From: CAZZEX01 sp964653285
Lineage (GTDB): Bacteria > Chloroflexota > Anaerolineae > B4-G1
Direction: 5' to 3'
Length of the DNA stretch: 12,234 nucleotides
NCBI GenBank assembly: GCA_964653285.1
Contig: CAZZEX010000129.1
Location: forward strand, 1-12,234
Positions 5,285-11,801 of the stretch are shown piece after piece. The notes below the pieces were generated by a model. That model ran no database searches, was not told the origin of the DNA, and saw nothing but the letters and a program-made list of their open reading frames with translations. Numbering within the stretch: position 1 is the stretch's first letter; each line of letters starts with the position of its first letter. The position numbers were made by a program, and so were the translations under genes.

Positions 5285-7258
5285 GTGGACATGAGAAGCT
5301 ACGGTTTACGTTCGATCGCCGCTGTAGGCCTCACCGTGTTGTTGCTCATTGGCCCCCTGACTCAGGTTGATCAGGCTCTGGCCGCACAGGCCGCTGCACC
5401 CTCGTCGAACCAGGCGTTAGTCCTGTTGGCACCCGGCGCTGACGTGGCTGACGCAAACTACGTTAATTCGGTCACCGAGGCCATCAAACTGGCTGGCGGT
5501 CACGTAACTCACATCTTCCCGCCGGCCGCGCTCATCGCCGAGGTACCGGTGGGAGCGCTACTGCCGGCAGGCGTCTCCGCCGTCTACCGGCAGGTAGTAG
5601 ACGAGGTGACCTTAGCCACGTTGACTGGCGAGGCTCGCCGCGCTGCCCAGGTGTGGAATGCCCTCCTGGCCCCCGAAGCCCCCGCCGCTACGGCGCAGAG
5701 CCTGGACACTCTCGAGGCCGAGTTGGTGGGTGACGCACTGGTACCCCCGCCTCCCCAAGGAATGCAGGCTCTCGCCAGCGACCCGACCCCCGGTTACACC
5801 GAGACCAGCGAATACTTCATCGGGCGCGTGGCTGTGGGGATCGTTCTGCCCGAAAGCGATGGCAGTGTAGACCCATCTACCGAAGATTGGACCGAAGACG
5901 AGCGGGCGCTGGTGCTGAGCGAGATCACCGCTGCGCTTGACTGGTGGGCCGACCTCGAGCCCAACGCTCACCTCACCTTCGTCTACGACGACGGGACCGC
6001 CGCCCCCACCACCACTGGCTATGAACCTATCAGCCGCCGCTACAACGACCAGTCCCTCTGGATCGCCGAAGTGATGGAGAAAAAGGGCTACACCGGCTAT
6101 TCCTATTTCGACCAGGTGCGCCGCTACAACAACGACCTGCGCGACACTTATGACACCGATTGGGCCTTTACCATCTTCGTGGTGGACAGTTCCAACGACA
6201 GCGACAACCGCTTCTCCAACGGCTACTTTGCATACGCTTATCTGGGTGGACCTTTCACCGTGATGACTTACGGCAACAACGGCTATGGCCCCCACAATAT
6301 GGATGCCGTCATCGCTCACGAAACCGGCCACATCTTCCTCGCCCTCGATCAGTACTACTCCGCCCACCAACTCTGCACGCGCCGAGCGGGCTATCTGGGC
6401 GTGGAGAATCAAAACAGCCAATACGGCGGCTGCGCGTCGGACGTGCCCAGCATTATGCGCGGCCAGACCTGGCCCTACCGCAATGGGGACGTTGACGAAT
6501 ACGCACGCGGGCAGATCGGCTGGCGCGACTCCGACGGCGACGGCATCCTCGATCCAGTTGACACCACGCTGAGCGTGATCAGCGCCGATTACGTGACTGG
6601 TGCCGAACGGCCTAACGTACTAACCTTCACCGGCAGCGTGCAGGACGCTTCCTACCCCTCGCCCCTCCGCCGTAGTGTCATCATCAACACGATAGACCGG
6701 GTGCAATATCGGGTGGCAGGCGGCGAGTGGGTGAATGCCGAACCCGCCGACGGTGCTTTCGACACTTACGCCGAAGATTTCACCTTCACCACGTCCCCCT
6801 TACCCACCGGCGACCTACCCGTTGACCTGCGTGTACTCGACTCCGCCGGCAACGAGATAACCCGGACCCTGGCGACCGTTTCGGTGGTGGACCCGGTGGA
6901 CGCGATTCTCGACACGACGCTGATCCGGCTGAGTCAGCAGGCATCGGACGAAGAACCGACCCAGGTCACCTACACTGGCCAGGGGACCTCGGCTGTCAGT
7001 TACATCGCTGGTATCTACTATCGCATTGACAACAATCCCTGGCAGCCCCTCGCCGCCGATGACGGCGCTTTTGACGAGTCCCAGGAGGACTTCACCCTCA
7101 TCATAGACCTGACAGCCCCGAGTCCCGGCACCCACCAGGTACAGGTCCACTCGATGGACGGCGAAGGAAACACCGAAACCTCCTCCGCCAGCGACCTCAT
7201 CCTAGTTCAGCCGCGAACGCAGTACATTTTCTTGCCCCTTATGCTGGCCAGTCGGTAG
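5285..7258 (+). CDS. exported zinc metalloprotease (metzincin-like) with two C-terminal beta domains
   Basis: This 657-residue protein starts with a signal peptide (hydrophobic core IAAVGLTVLLLIGPL, probable cleavage after ALAA near residue 35). The GTG at 5285 is preferred because AAGGA lies eight bases upstream; the ATG at 5291 is possible. Residues about 40-160 look like a propeptide region. The catalytic site is HETGHIFLALD: H345, E346, H349, with D355 where metzincins have their third ligand. A Met-turn candidate, PSIMRG, has M391. C364 and C383 may pair. D415-x-D-x-DG-x-x-D resembles a calcium loop. Two related beta domains follow (about 426-538 and 543-640), each starting DTTL and containing DGAFDxxxEDFT. 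The chain ends QYIFLPLMLASR. It probably acts outside the cell, perhaps in protein scavenging. Family assignment below clan level is uncertain. It has its own promoter and lies between two hairpins. Confidence 0.85.
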   Translation: MDMRSYGLRSIAAVGLTVLLLIGPLTQVDQALAAQAAAPSSNQALVLLAPGADVADANYVNSVTEAIKLAGGHVTHIFPPAALIAEVPVGALLPAGVSAVYRQVVDEVTLATLTGEARRAAQVWNALLAPEAPAATAQSLDTLEAELVGDALVPPPPQGMQALASDPTPGYTETSEYFIGRVAVGIVLPESDGSVDPSTEDWTEDERALVLSEITAALDWWADLEPNAHLTFVYDDGTAAPTTTGYEPISRRYNDQSLWIAEVMEKKGYTGYSYFDQVRRYNNDLRDTYDTDWAFTIFVVDSSNDSDNRFSNGYFAYAYLGGPFTVMTYGNNGYGPHNMDAVIAHETGHIFLALDQYYSAHQLCTRRAGYLGVENQNSQYGGCASDVPSIMRGQTWPYRNGDVDEYARGQIGWRDSDGDGILDPVDTTLSVISADYVTGAERPNVLTFTGSVQDASYPSPLRRSVIINTIDRVQYRVAGGEWVNAEPADGAFDTYAEDFTFTTSPLPTGDLPVDLRVLDSAGNEITRTLATVSVVDPVDAILDTTLIRLSQQASDEEPTQVTYTGQGTSAVSYIAGIYYRIDNNPWQPLAADDGAFDESQEDFTLIIDLTAPSPGTHQVQVHSMDGEGNTETSSASDLILVQPRTQYIFLPLMLASR

Positions 7259-7279
7259 TCACCGGCCAAACAATGCCGA

Positions 7280-7312
7280 ACGGCCCTGCCGCTCTAGGAG
7301 TGGCAGGGCCGT
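7280..7312. terminator. bidirectional hairpin between convergent genes
   Basis: ACGGCCCTGCC (7280-7290) and GGCAGGGCCGT (7302-7312) form a perfect 11-bp stem, with CTC/GAG able to pair inside the loop. It lies 22 bases after the protease stop and 27 bases beyond the stop of the minus-strand gene, the place for a shared terminator. Neither side has a proper T-tract, so termination by this hairpin is likely but not certain. Confidence 0.6.
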
Positions 7313-7338
7313 CGTACGCTTGTCGATGGTGGACGACA

Positions 7339-7872
7339 CTATGGCACGAGCGACACCTCAACTTTCACGACCTCGTCAATAGAGTGTGGCAGATAGAACG
7401 GTTCGCTTTGGGCAAACAGTTCTCCTCCTTGACCCTGGTAGATCATCCAACGGAACGGCCCCCTACCGAGGTCGGCCTTGGCGACCCACCACGTCTTCTT
7501 GCCCTGACACACATTTTCGTCCTTATCGTAACTGAACTCATCGAACGTGCCCTGCCACCCTTCTTCGAGGTTCTGCCAGTTCTCCAGGCCATCTTGCTGC
7601 TGGACGACGGTCCATAACTCTTGCCAATGGCCGACGCTCCGAATACCCTCTTGGGTGGTTTGGAAGCGCAACTCGATGAAGCCTCCGGCAGGCGGCCGGG
7701 ACAACGGGGTTGGGCGTAGGATGGGTGCAGATTGGGGCGTGGGCCGGGGCGGTAGGGCGGACGGCGCGGCTTGCGTCACCGCCGGCAGCGCGACCGCCAA
7801 CAGGGCGCAGGCGATACTGGCGATGAGGACAGGGCAGACGCTCGGTCTGTGCTTTCTTGTAATCATTTTCAT
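7339..7872 (-). CDS. small exported protein of unknown function, complete copy (A)
   Basis: The 177-residue product begins MKMITRKHRPSVCPVLIA with a clear signal peptide (hydrophobic ASIACALLAVALPAV, likely cleavage after TQA). A proline-rich linker follows (SALPPRPTPQSAPILRPTP). The globular part is rich in tryptophan and aromatic residues: GGFIELRFQT, HWQELWTVVQQQDGLENW, WQGTFDEFSYDK, KKTWWVAKADLGRGPFRW, then FAQSEPFYLPHS. It looks like an all-beta extracellular domain; I do not recognise the family. The ATG at 7872 is chosen because GGAG lies close upstream (GCGGAGAGC-ATG) and it opens the signal peptide; a longer reading to 7974 would overlap the gene before it and place low-complexity sequence first. 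It lies 55 bp downstream of the large exported protein, on the same strand, with a strong hairpin between. A second copy at 11802-12234 differs at only seven bases over 375. Confidence 0.8.
   Translation of the reverse strand: MKMITRKHRPSVCPVLIASIACALLAVALPAVTQAAPSALPPRPTPQSAPILRPTPLSRPPAGGFIELRFQTTQEGIRSVGHWQELWTVVQQQDGLENWQNLEEGWQGTFDEFSYDKDENVCQGKKTWWVAKADLGRGPFRWMIYQGQGGELFAQSEPFYLPHSIDEVVKVEVSLVP
7343..7717. repeat. long direct repeat, copy A (pairs with 11860-12234)
   Basis: 375 bases align without gaps to 11860-12234 with seven differences, all transitions and all in the part nearest the gene's 3' end (up to about 7516); the following 200 or so bases are identical. The left boundary falls on the last sense codon of the small gene (CCA then TAG here, CCG then TCC in the other copy). 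The right boundary is hidden by the end of the window. Confidence 0.95.
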
Positions 7873-7886
7873 GCTCTCCGCTTTTG

Positions 7887-7919
7887 AGGTGCCAGGCACT
7901 TGCAGAGTGCCTGGCACCT
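7887..7919. repeat. perfect 14-bp inverted repeat between the two minus-strand genes
   Basis: AGGTGCCAGGCACT (7887-7900) and AGTGCCTGGCACCT (7906-7919) flank a 5-base loop. The GTGCCAGGCAC core also pairs with itself and is familiar as a dispersed bacterial repeat (from memory). It begins eight bases after the stop of the 1212-residue gene (minus-strand order) and ends 14 bases before the ATG of the small gene. It could reduce read-through or stabilise the upstream mRNA end. No T-tract follows. Confidence 0.85.
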
Positions 7920-7927
7920 GAGATGTC

Positions 7928-10900
7928 CTATGGCCTGGGCGGCAGGTTGCGGGATGACGCGGGCGGATGGTCACCCGTGACCGGCAGTCCCGCCTCCGCT
8001 GGCACCTCGCCTATGGCATTAGTGGGATGCACCGGGCCGCTGATGTTGTTGTAGGGTCCGCCGGTAATCTCGTGGTTCTCCAGCACCGCGCCGTAGGTGG
8101 TGTTGGTGTTGGCCGAATCAACCTGGGCGTAGACCGGCGTGCCTGCGGGGAACGACCCGGAGAATTTGCTGTAGTCCGGCCAGTAGTGGGCGTCGCCGAT
8201 GGTCAGGGTGATCACGTCGCCCGGCGCCAGGGGCAGCGCGTCCGCGGTGACACCCCAGACCAACCCTTCGTCGCAAAGGTCATTCCAAATCTGATTGACG
8301 CCGGTGGGGATGGGGTCAGGGTTGATGTACAGGTCTACCCAGAACTCATCGGCGGGCAGCACCGCTGTATCGCCCTGGTTCTTGATGACCACCTGCACGC
8401 TGTTGCTGGTGGCGATGATGTTCTCCACTACCAGGTCGGGGGCGGGGGGAACGGAGTTGTTCAGGATGATGGGCAGGTAGATTTTGCTGCCCGGCGGGGC
8501 GGGTGCAGGCCCAGCGATGGTCACGGTGGCGGTGTCGTCAGCGGTGGCGGGGTTACCATCGTCGTCAGTGCCCTCAGCAGTGACGGTGTCCGTCTCGCTG
8601 TCTCCGGCGTTGCCGGAGACGGTAGCGGTGAAGGAGCACTCGTAGTAGTCACCGGAGGGGATATCTTGTGGCACATGGCAGGTGCCCAGGCTGTCCAGGT
8701 CGCCGTGGATGGAGTCGGTCAGGGTGATGATGGTGACGCTGTCAACGGCGCTGATGTTGGTGATGCGGACGGTAAAGGTGACGGTGCCGCCGGGCTCGGC
8801 CACCTCGGTCGGGTCGGCGGTCTTGGTCAGCACGATGGAAGACGTTACGTCAGTGATGGTCAGGTTGACCTGGGCGTCAGAGGGAGCATAGGCCATGCCG
8901 TCGCTGCCGTTCCATCCAAAGCTGTCCGCGCCGCTGTGGCTAGCATTGGGCTCATAGGTCAGGTTACCCAGGTCGCCAGCGGCAATTTCCTGACCCACCG
9001 AAACGGGGTTGCCGTCCAGATTCAGCGTGCCGTGGCTCGGCAGTGAGGTCGCCTTGATCTTGGTCAAACTGTCGCCGTCCACATCGGTGAATGAGTCGGT
9101 GAAGTCGGACTGGACAAAGGTGATGGTGGCATTCTCGTTGCCCGTCTTGCTGACATCCGACACCGTCGGCGCATCGTTGACCGGGGTGACGGTCACCGTC
9201 ACCATGGCCGTGTCGGTCAGGCCGCCGGTGTCGCTGATGGTGTAGGTGAAGGTGTCAGTGCCATTGAAGTTGAGGGTAGGGGTGTAGATGACCGCCGTGG
9301 TGCCACTGGTGGTGGCGCCGCCATTGACTGGCGTGCCCACGGCGACCACGGACAGCGCGTCGCCGTTGGGGTCGCTATCGTTGGCCAGCACATTGATGGT
9401 CACTGGCGTGTCTTCGGGCGTGGTAGCCGTGTCGTCGTCAACTGCAGTTGGCGAGGTGTTGGCCACTAACACGTACTCACCATTTCCGGCAGCGGCAAGT
9501 ACCTGCATCTTGTATATGCCTGTTGCGGCGGCCGTATAAGCCAATTGCGCGTTGCGGCCATCGGCGGCGCTGTTGTCGTCGGTGGCTACCAGTGTGTCCG
9601 TCGGGTCATATAGCTCGATGGCCGGATCCAGGTCATTGACAAACTCGAACGGCCCACCGGCCGGGGTGAGGGTAGAGATGTGAAGCTCTTTTCCTTCGGC
9701 GACTGGGAAACTATAGAAATCGTGGAGGAGATTCAAGGGGTGATTCTCGATTGAGACTTGCAGTTGGTACGTGGCCCCTGCGGGAACCGGGTCTCCGGCA
9801 GGATAGCGACCGACTCGGATCGCATAAGCGCCAGTCGCCGTAAAAGTGTACTCAAGATAGGAGTCCTGACCATTCACGCTGCCACCTGCCCCGTAGTCTT
9901 CTGGGGGTCTGGCATCATCATTTGATGCCAGAAGGGTGCCATCACTATTGTACAGGTGCAGGTATGAGTCCACATGACCACCCATATGGCTGCCGAAGTC
10001 GATGTCGAAAACGCCCAGAGTGTTTGCAATGGGGATCGTGAACGAGTAATAGTCAAACGTCCCATCTCCGGTGCCGTCGATTGTGACGTGTGGGACTGTG
10101 GTAGAGTAGACAATGTTAGGATCAGCGGCAAGTGACCAGGTGACGGCATCAATATTCTGAGCCGTGCCGAGTGTGTCGTTGGGCTCGACCTCTTCGATAA
10201 CCGATGAAGAACTATAGGCAGTGCTGCCCAAGGCCACGTAGGTAGCGCTGATGTCCTGGGTGGATGACAGGCTGTCATTGGGCTCCGCATCAAACGCCGC
10301 GTTGCGGGTGAGCACCAGGGAATAGTCGCCCGAAGAGCCGCTGACCCGCACATAGTACGTGCCTGTGGCCGGCGTTTCGAAGTCGGCGACCACCCGATCC
10401 ACATTGGTCACACCCATGGCCCCCGTCGCCAAGACGGTGCCAGAGGCATTCTGAAGCTCCAGGTCGGCGTTGGAGTCGTCCAGGCCCTTCAAGACCAGCG
10501 TGGCCCTCTCACCAGCGTCGAGGCTAAAGCGGTAGAAATCCGAGAGATCCAGGGGATGATTCTCGAGTGAAACCTGCAACTGGTACGTGGCCCCTGCGGG
10601 AACCGGTCTTACTATGTTTCCGGAGCTCCAGCGACCGACTTCGATGGCATAAGTGCCAGGCGCCGGGAAAGTGTACTCAATGTAAGAATCCCGGGTATGC
10701 ACGCTGCCACCTGCCCCAGAGCTTGTTGGACTATCATCATTTGACGCCAGAAGGTTGTTACCACTGTCATACAGGCGTATCCATGTGTCGACATTCCCAG
10801 ACGAGGCTCCCGGTATATGACCGAAGTCGATGTCGAAAATGCCCAGAACGTCTGCGATGGGGACTGTGAATGAGTAGACGTCAAACGTGTCATCTCCGGT

Positions 10901-11566
10901 GCCATCGATTGTGACGTGTGGAATCGTGGTAGCGTAGGCAATGTTAGGATCAGCGGCAAGGGACCAGGGGGCCTCATCAATACTCTGGGCCGTACCGAGC
11001 GTGTCGTTGGGCTCGACCTCCTCGATAACTGTTGGTAGAGACCCCAGCACCGCGCCGCGCTCGGCGTCGCCGGTCAGGGTGAGAAAGCTGGCATCAACGT
11101 CCTGGGCCGTGGCCCGTGTGTCATTGGCCGGGCCGTCGTGGGTCTCGTTTTCCACGGCTGCGTTGAGGATGGCCCGGACGTCAAAATCGCCCGTGGTGCC
11201 CATCCCGCTGATCGTGATCGTATAGGTGCCGGCGGTGGTGACCGGAATCGTCTGCAACACCGCGTCCTGGCCCTCGGCGCTGGCCCAAGCGCTGCCGATC
11301 GTTGCGCTGGACGGATCCAAGAGATCTATCCTCGGCCTCAGGCCAGCAGCGGGGTCTGCCACCACCGTGATTGTCTGATCGGCGTCCACGTCCAGGGTGA
11401 AATCTTGAGTGCTGCTGGGCGTCGCAATCGTGCCGTTGAATGGCTCATCGTAGACCAGGCCACCCGGAGGGGGCTGAGGAGCTGCCGCGAGTGCGCTGCT
11501 TGCCATCAGCAGGCTAACGAGCAGGGCCATGGTCAGACATAAGTAGTACCGTGCGTTCCATTTCAT
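7928..11566 (-). CDS. large exported modular protein: PPC-like repeats, cadherin-like, DUF11 and CARDB domains
   Basis: This 1212-residue protein has a signal peptide (YYLCLTMALLVSLLMASSALA, cleavage near 28). Residues about 30-700 hold PPC-like beta domains, marked by PAND at 146, EPND at 184, 428 and 460 and by repeated F/YYSF or DFYSF and GTYxxxV strands. Residues 180-347 and 456-620 are near-duplicates. Two cadherin-like modules follow (about 705-905; TAVDDDTATTPEDTPVTI, VNDAPTVSDV). A DUF11-type module (about 909-1015; LTKTADPTEVAEPGGTVTFT) comes next, then IYLPIILNN (1029-1037), a CARDB-like domain (about 1043-1185; PDLVVENIIATSNSVQV) and a short proline-rich tail. No catalytic domain is visible, so an adhesin or surface-layer-associated role is likely but unproven. 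GGAGGT lies five bases before the ATG. Aspartates and asparagines are abundant, as in calcium-binding surface proteins. It is flanked on both sides by copies of the same small gene. Confidence 0.88.
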   Translation of the reverse strand: MKWNARYYLCLTMALLVSLLMASSALAAAPQPPPGGLVYDEPFNGTIATPSSTQDFTLDVDADQTITVVADPAAGLRPRIDLLDPSSATIGSAWASAEGQDAVLQTIPVTTAGTYTITISGMGTTGDFDVRAILNAAVENETHDGPANDTRATAQDVDASFLTLTGDAERGAVLGSLPTVIEEVEPNDTLGTAQSIDEAPWSLAADPNIAYATTIPHVTIDGTGDDTFDVYSFTVPIADVLGIFDIDFGHIPGASSGNVDTWIRLYDSGNNLLASNDDSPTSSGAGGSVHTRDSYIEYTFPAPGTYAIEVGRWSSGNIVRPVPAGATYQLQVSLENHPLDLSDFYRFSLDAGERATLVLKGLDDSNADLELQNASGTVLATGAMGVTNVDRVVADFETPATGTYYVRVSGSSGDYSLVLTRNAAFDAEPNDSLSSTQDISATYVALGSTAYSSSSVIEEVEPNDTLGTAQNIDAVTWSLAADPNIVYSTTVPHVTIDGTGDGTFDYYSFTIPIANTLGVFDIDFGSHMGGHVDSYLHLYNSDGTLLASNDDARPPEDYGAGGSVNGQDSYLEYTFTATGAYAIRVGRYPAGDPVPAGATYQLQVSIENHPLNLLHDFYSFPVAEGKELHISTLTPAGGPFEFVNDLDPAIELYDPTDTLVATDDNSAADGRNAQLAYTAAATGIYKMQVLAAAGNGEYVLVANTSPTAVDDDTATTPEDTPVTINVLANDSDPNGDALSVVAVGTPVNGGATTSGTTAVIYTPTLNFNGTDTFTYTISDTGGLTDTAMVTVTVTPVNDAPTVSDVSKTGNENATITFVQSDFTDSFTDVDGDSLTKIKATSLPSHGTLNLDGNPVSVGQEIAAGDLGNLTYEPNASHSGADSFGWNGSDGMAYAPSDAQVNLTITDVTSSIVLTKTADPTEVAEPGGTVTFTVRITNISAVDSVTIITLTDSIHGDLDSLGTCHVPQDIPSGDYYECSFTATVSGNAGDSETDTVTAEGTDDDGNPATADDTATVTIAGPAPAPPGSKIYLPIILNNSVPPAPDLVVENIIATSNSVQVVIKNQGDTAVLPADEFWVDLYINPDPIPTGVNQIWNDLCDEGLVWGVTADALPLAPGDVITLTIGDAHYWPDYSKFSGSFPAGTPVYAQVDSANTNTTYGAVLENHEITGGPYNNISGPVHPTNAIGEVPAEAGLPVTGDHPPASSRNLPPRP
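9707..10201 (-). repeat. internal duplication, unit 2 (residues 456-620 of the large protein)
   Basis: It encodes VIEEVEPNDTLGTAQNID through ENHPLNLLHDFYSF and matches unit 1 closely in protein and DNA. Differences include a three-residue shortening and loop changes around GSHMGGHVDSY. The DNA similarity is high enough to imply a fairly recent duplication. Confidence 0.85.
10526..11029 (-). repeat. internal duplication, unit 1 (residues 180-347 of the large protein)
   Basis: It encodes VIEEVEPNDTLGTAQSID through ENHPLDLSDFYRF. Unit 2 begins 276 residues later. The intervening 108 residues are another PPC-like domain (GTYYVRVSGSSGDYSLVLTRN) that ends in a weaker EPND start, so the duplicated block may originally have been PPC pair plus spacer. 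Confidence 0.85.
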
Positions 11567-11571
11567 TGCTT

Positions 11572-11577
11572 ACCTCC
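11572..11577 (-). promoter_or_regulatory. Shine-Dalgarno of the large exported protein gene
   Basis: GGAGGT on the minus strand, five bases before the ATG at 11566. It is a full-strength site and fixes the start, which also opens a normal signal peptide. Confidence 0.85.
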
Positions 11578-11659
11578 ATTATGCTTGGGTAAAGTGCCAA
11601 GGCTGTTAACGGGCCATCGCCCGCATTGAACGATCACATCTATCTGCAGTTCCTTAAAT

Positions 11660-11665
11660 ATTGTA
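11660..11665 (-). promoter_or_regulatory. candidate -10 for the large exported protein gene
   Basis: On the minus strand TACAAT (five of six to TATAAT) lies about 95 bases before the ATG in an AT-rich patch. TTGAGC upstream is only 12 bases away, too close to pair with it; the same TTGAGC is 17 bases from an overlapping TATTTA. The promoter is therefore plausible in place but not in exact form. Confidence 0.35.
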
Positions 11666-11801
11666 TCGCGATGCTGTGCTCAATGGGTGAACATTCGGCT
11701 ACGAATTTCCTAAAAACTGCGCGTAACGTCCGGCGAGCCGGCGAATAAGAATCCGCCCGCAGCGACGTAATCGCGCCTCTGGGCTGGTTTGACGTGTGTT
11801 C

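Larger units (their letters stand above)
11567..11801. other. intergenic region before the large exported gene
   Basis: The 235 bases hold no gene that I can support. The 3' side (minus strand) carries the ribosome binding site and a candidate promoter of the large gene. CCGG-CGAG-CCGG near 11731-11742 is a small GC hairpin downstream of the partial small gene, too weak to call a terminator. The hairpin that follows the large gene at 7887 is not repeated here. Confidence 0.6.

Noticed and set aside
5612..6421. A 269-codon minus-strand open frame
   Set aside because: It is antisense to the metalloprotease, including its zinc site, and its Val/Ala/Gly-rich product has no recognisable feature.
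7339..7872. Lipoprotein signal in the small exported protein
   Set aside because: The cysteine in ASIACALLAV is inside the hydrophobic core and the residue three before it is Ser, so the lipobox rule is not met.
7873..7974. Longer N-terminus for the small exported protein (ATG-like start at 7974)
   Set aside because: It would overlap the end of the large gene, run through the hairpin as VPGTLQVPGTS, and bury the signal peptide 34 residues in. The ATG at 7872 has a close GGAG.
7967..9046. A 359-codon plus-strand open frame
   Set aside because: It lies wholly antisense to the large exported protein gene, has low-complexity Val/Gly/Asp composition expected from the opposite strand of Thr/Asp-rich beta repeats, and shows no domain or ribosome binding site.
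9874..10980. Two minus-strand open frames (9874-10404 and 10612-10980) with similar products
   Set aside because: They are the same alternative frame of the two duplicated units in the large protein, so their likeness reflects the internal duplication, not two genes.
11731..11742. Terminator after the partial small gene
   Set aside because: CCGG-CGAG-CCGG gives only a four-base stem, and no T-tract follows directly on the minus strand.
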